A stretch of DNA of 11,013 bases, from positions 1 to 11,013 of the forward strand of contig JAHJQH010000021.1 of NCBI GenBank assembly GCA_018819375.1, read 5' to 3'. The notes beneath the pieces are model-generated. The model worked only from the letters and a program-made list of their open reading frames with translations, ran no database searches and had not been told where the DNA came from. The translations under genes were made by a program, and so were the position numbers. The DNA comes from Nanobdellota archaeon (GTDB lineage Archaea > Nanobdellota > Nanobdellia > SCGC-AAA011-G17 > GW2011-AR20). Below are positions 10,893-11,013 of this stretch, one piece after another; position 1 is the stretch's first letter, and every line of letters starts with the position of its first letter.

Positions 10893-11013
10893 TCAGGATG
10901 AGTTATCTTCGTGAATATCTCCTAAAAGCTCTTTTTTCACTCCTAGGAGAATTAGTTCCCTTTGTGTTCTCCCTAGGTTTTCCATAGTTCCCTCTAGGTT
11001 TTCCATAGTTCCC
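10893..11013 (-). CDS. C-terminal end of an unidentified protein entering from the right edge
   Basis: Two minus-strand frames stay open to the edge. The preferred one stops at 10893-10895. Its 39 visible residues begin GTMENLE GTMENLG in heptad-like repeats and continue RTQRELILLGVKKELLGDI before ending in an acidic HEDNSS, which looks like an amphipathic or coiled-coil C-terminus. The other frame stops at 10903-10905 and gives 36 basic residues with GNYGKPR twice, resembling a disordered RNA-binding tail. The 21-bp repeat keeps either frame open, so the repeat alone does not decide. The aliphatic, helix-like composition favours the first. No function can be given without the rest of the gene. 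Confidence 0.45.
   Translation of the reverse strand, partial: GTMENLEGTMENLGRTQRELILLGVKKELLGDIHEDNSS
10973..11013 (-). repeat. 21-bp tandem repeat at the right edge
   Basis: CTAGGTTTTCCATAGTTCCC (plus strand) occurs identically at 10973-10992 and 10994-11013, a 21-bp period. TAGTTCCCT also occurs at 10953-10961. The array may continue beyond the window. The period is a multiple of three, so it would encode a seven-residue repeat. Confidence 0.85.

Noticed and set aside
10843..10914. Plus-strand ORF of 23 codons (starts MFDENIKF)
   Set aside because: Very short and it overlaps the better-supported minus-strand edge ORF. The upstream TATA-like element is not at leaderless distance.

Overview
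The window is AT-rich archaeal chromosome, probably from a small-genome DPANN lineage (Woesearchaeota/Pacearchaeota-like; this placement is an inference, no 16S or phylogeny was available). The archaeal assignment itself is firm: ribosomal proteins of the archaeal/eukaryotic type, an archaeal-only S3Ae (eS1), SRP54, an archaeal RecJ/GAN-like DHH nuclease, and BRE/TATA promoters lying about 26-28 bp ahead of several start codons, as expected for leaderless transcripts.

Layout. 1-4555 (minus strand) is the front of the archaeal S10 ribosomal-protein operon, transcribed L3 > L4 > L23 > L2 > S19 > L22 > S3, with S3 cut by the left edge. A TATA/BRE at 4691-4704 would drive it through an approximately 110-nt leader. 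4556-4977 is a divergent intergenic region. 4978-6023 (plus) is a two-gene HEPN / nucleotidyltransferase cassette, a predicted toxin-antitoxin-type module with GTGA overlap, its own promoter, and three GGTGAT boxes spaced exactly 10 bp apart upstream. 6196-7554 (plus) encodes SRP54. 7685-8032 (plus) encodes an unrecognised 115-residue protein. The minus strand then carries a 6-TM half-size MFS-like protein (10119-10682), a RecJ-like DHH phosphoesterase (8661-10070) and ribosomal protein S3Ae (8036-8617). At the right edge a minus-strand reading frame with a 21-bp repeat enters the window.

How the genes work together. Most of the window is translation and protein-export housekeeping: large- and small-subunit proteins plus the SRP GTPase that targets nascent membrane proteins. 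RecJ/GAN followed by S3Ae is an arrangement I recall from many archaea, linking replication/repair with ribosome genes. The accessory content is the HEPN/NTase pair placed between the ribosomal operon and srp54.

The most unusual material is not a protein family but small-scale structure. (1) The L23-L2 gap has three competing RNA helices, one of which buries the L2 ribosome-binding site. (2) The same GC-rich modules recur inside the 3' end of the L4 gene, where they are translated in two different frames as part of a long C-terminal tail. (3) Short tandem duplications of 19-22 bp, about two helical turns, occur at five separate gene boundaries or edges, two of them perfect and spanning the stop-codon/ribosome-binding region between consecutive ribosomal genes.
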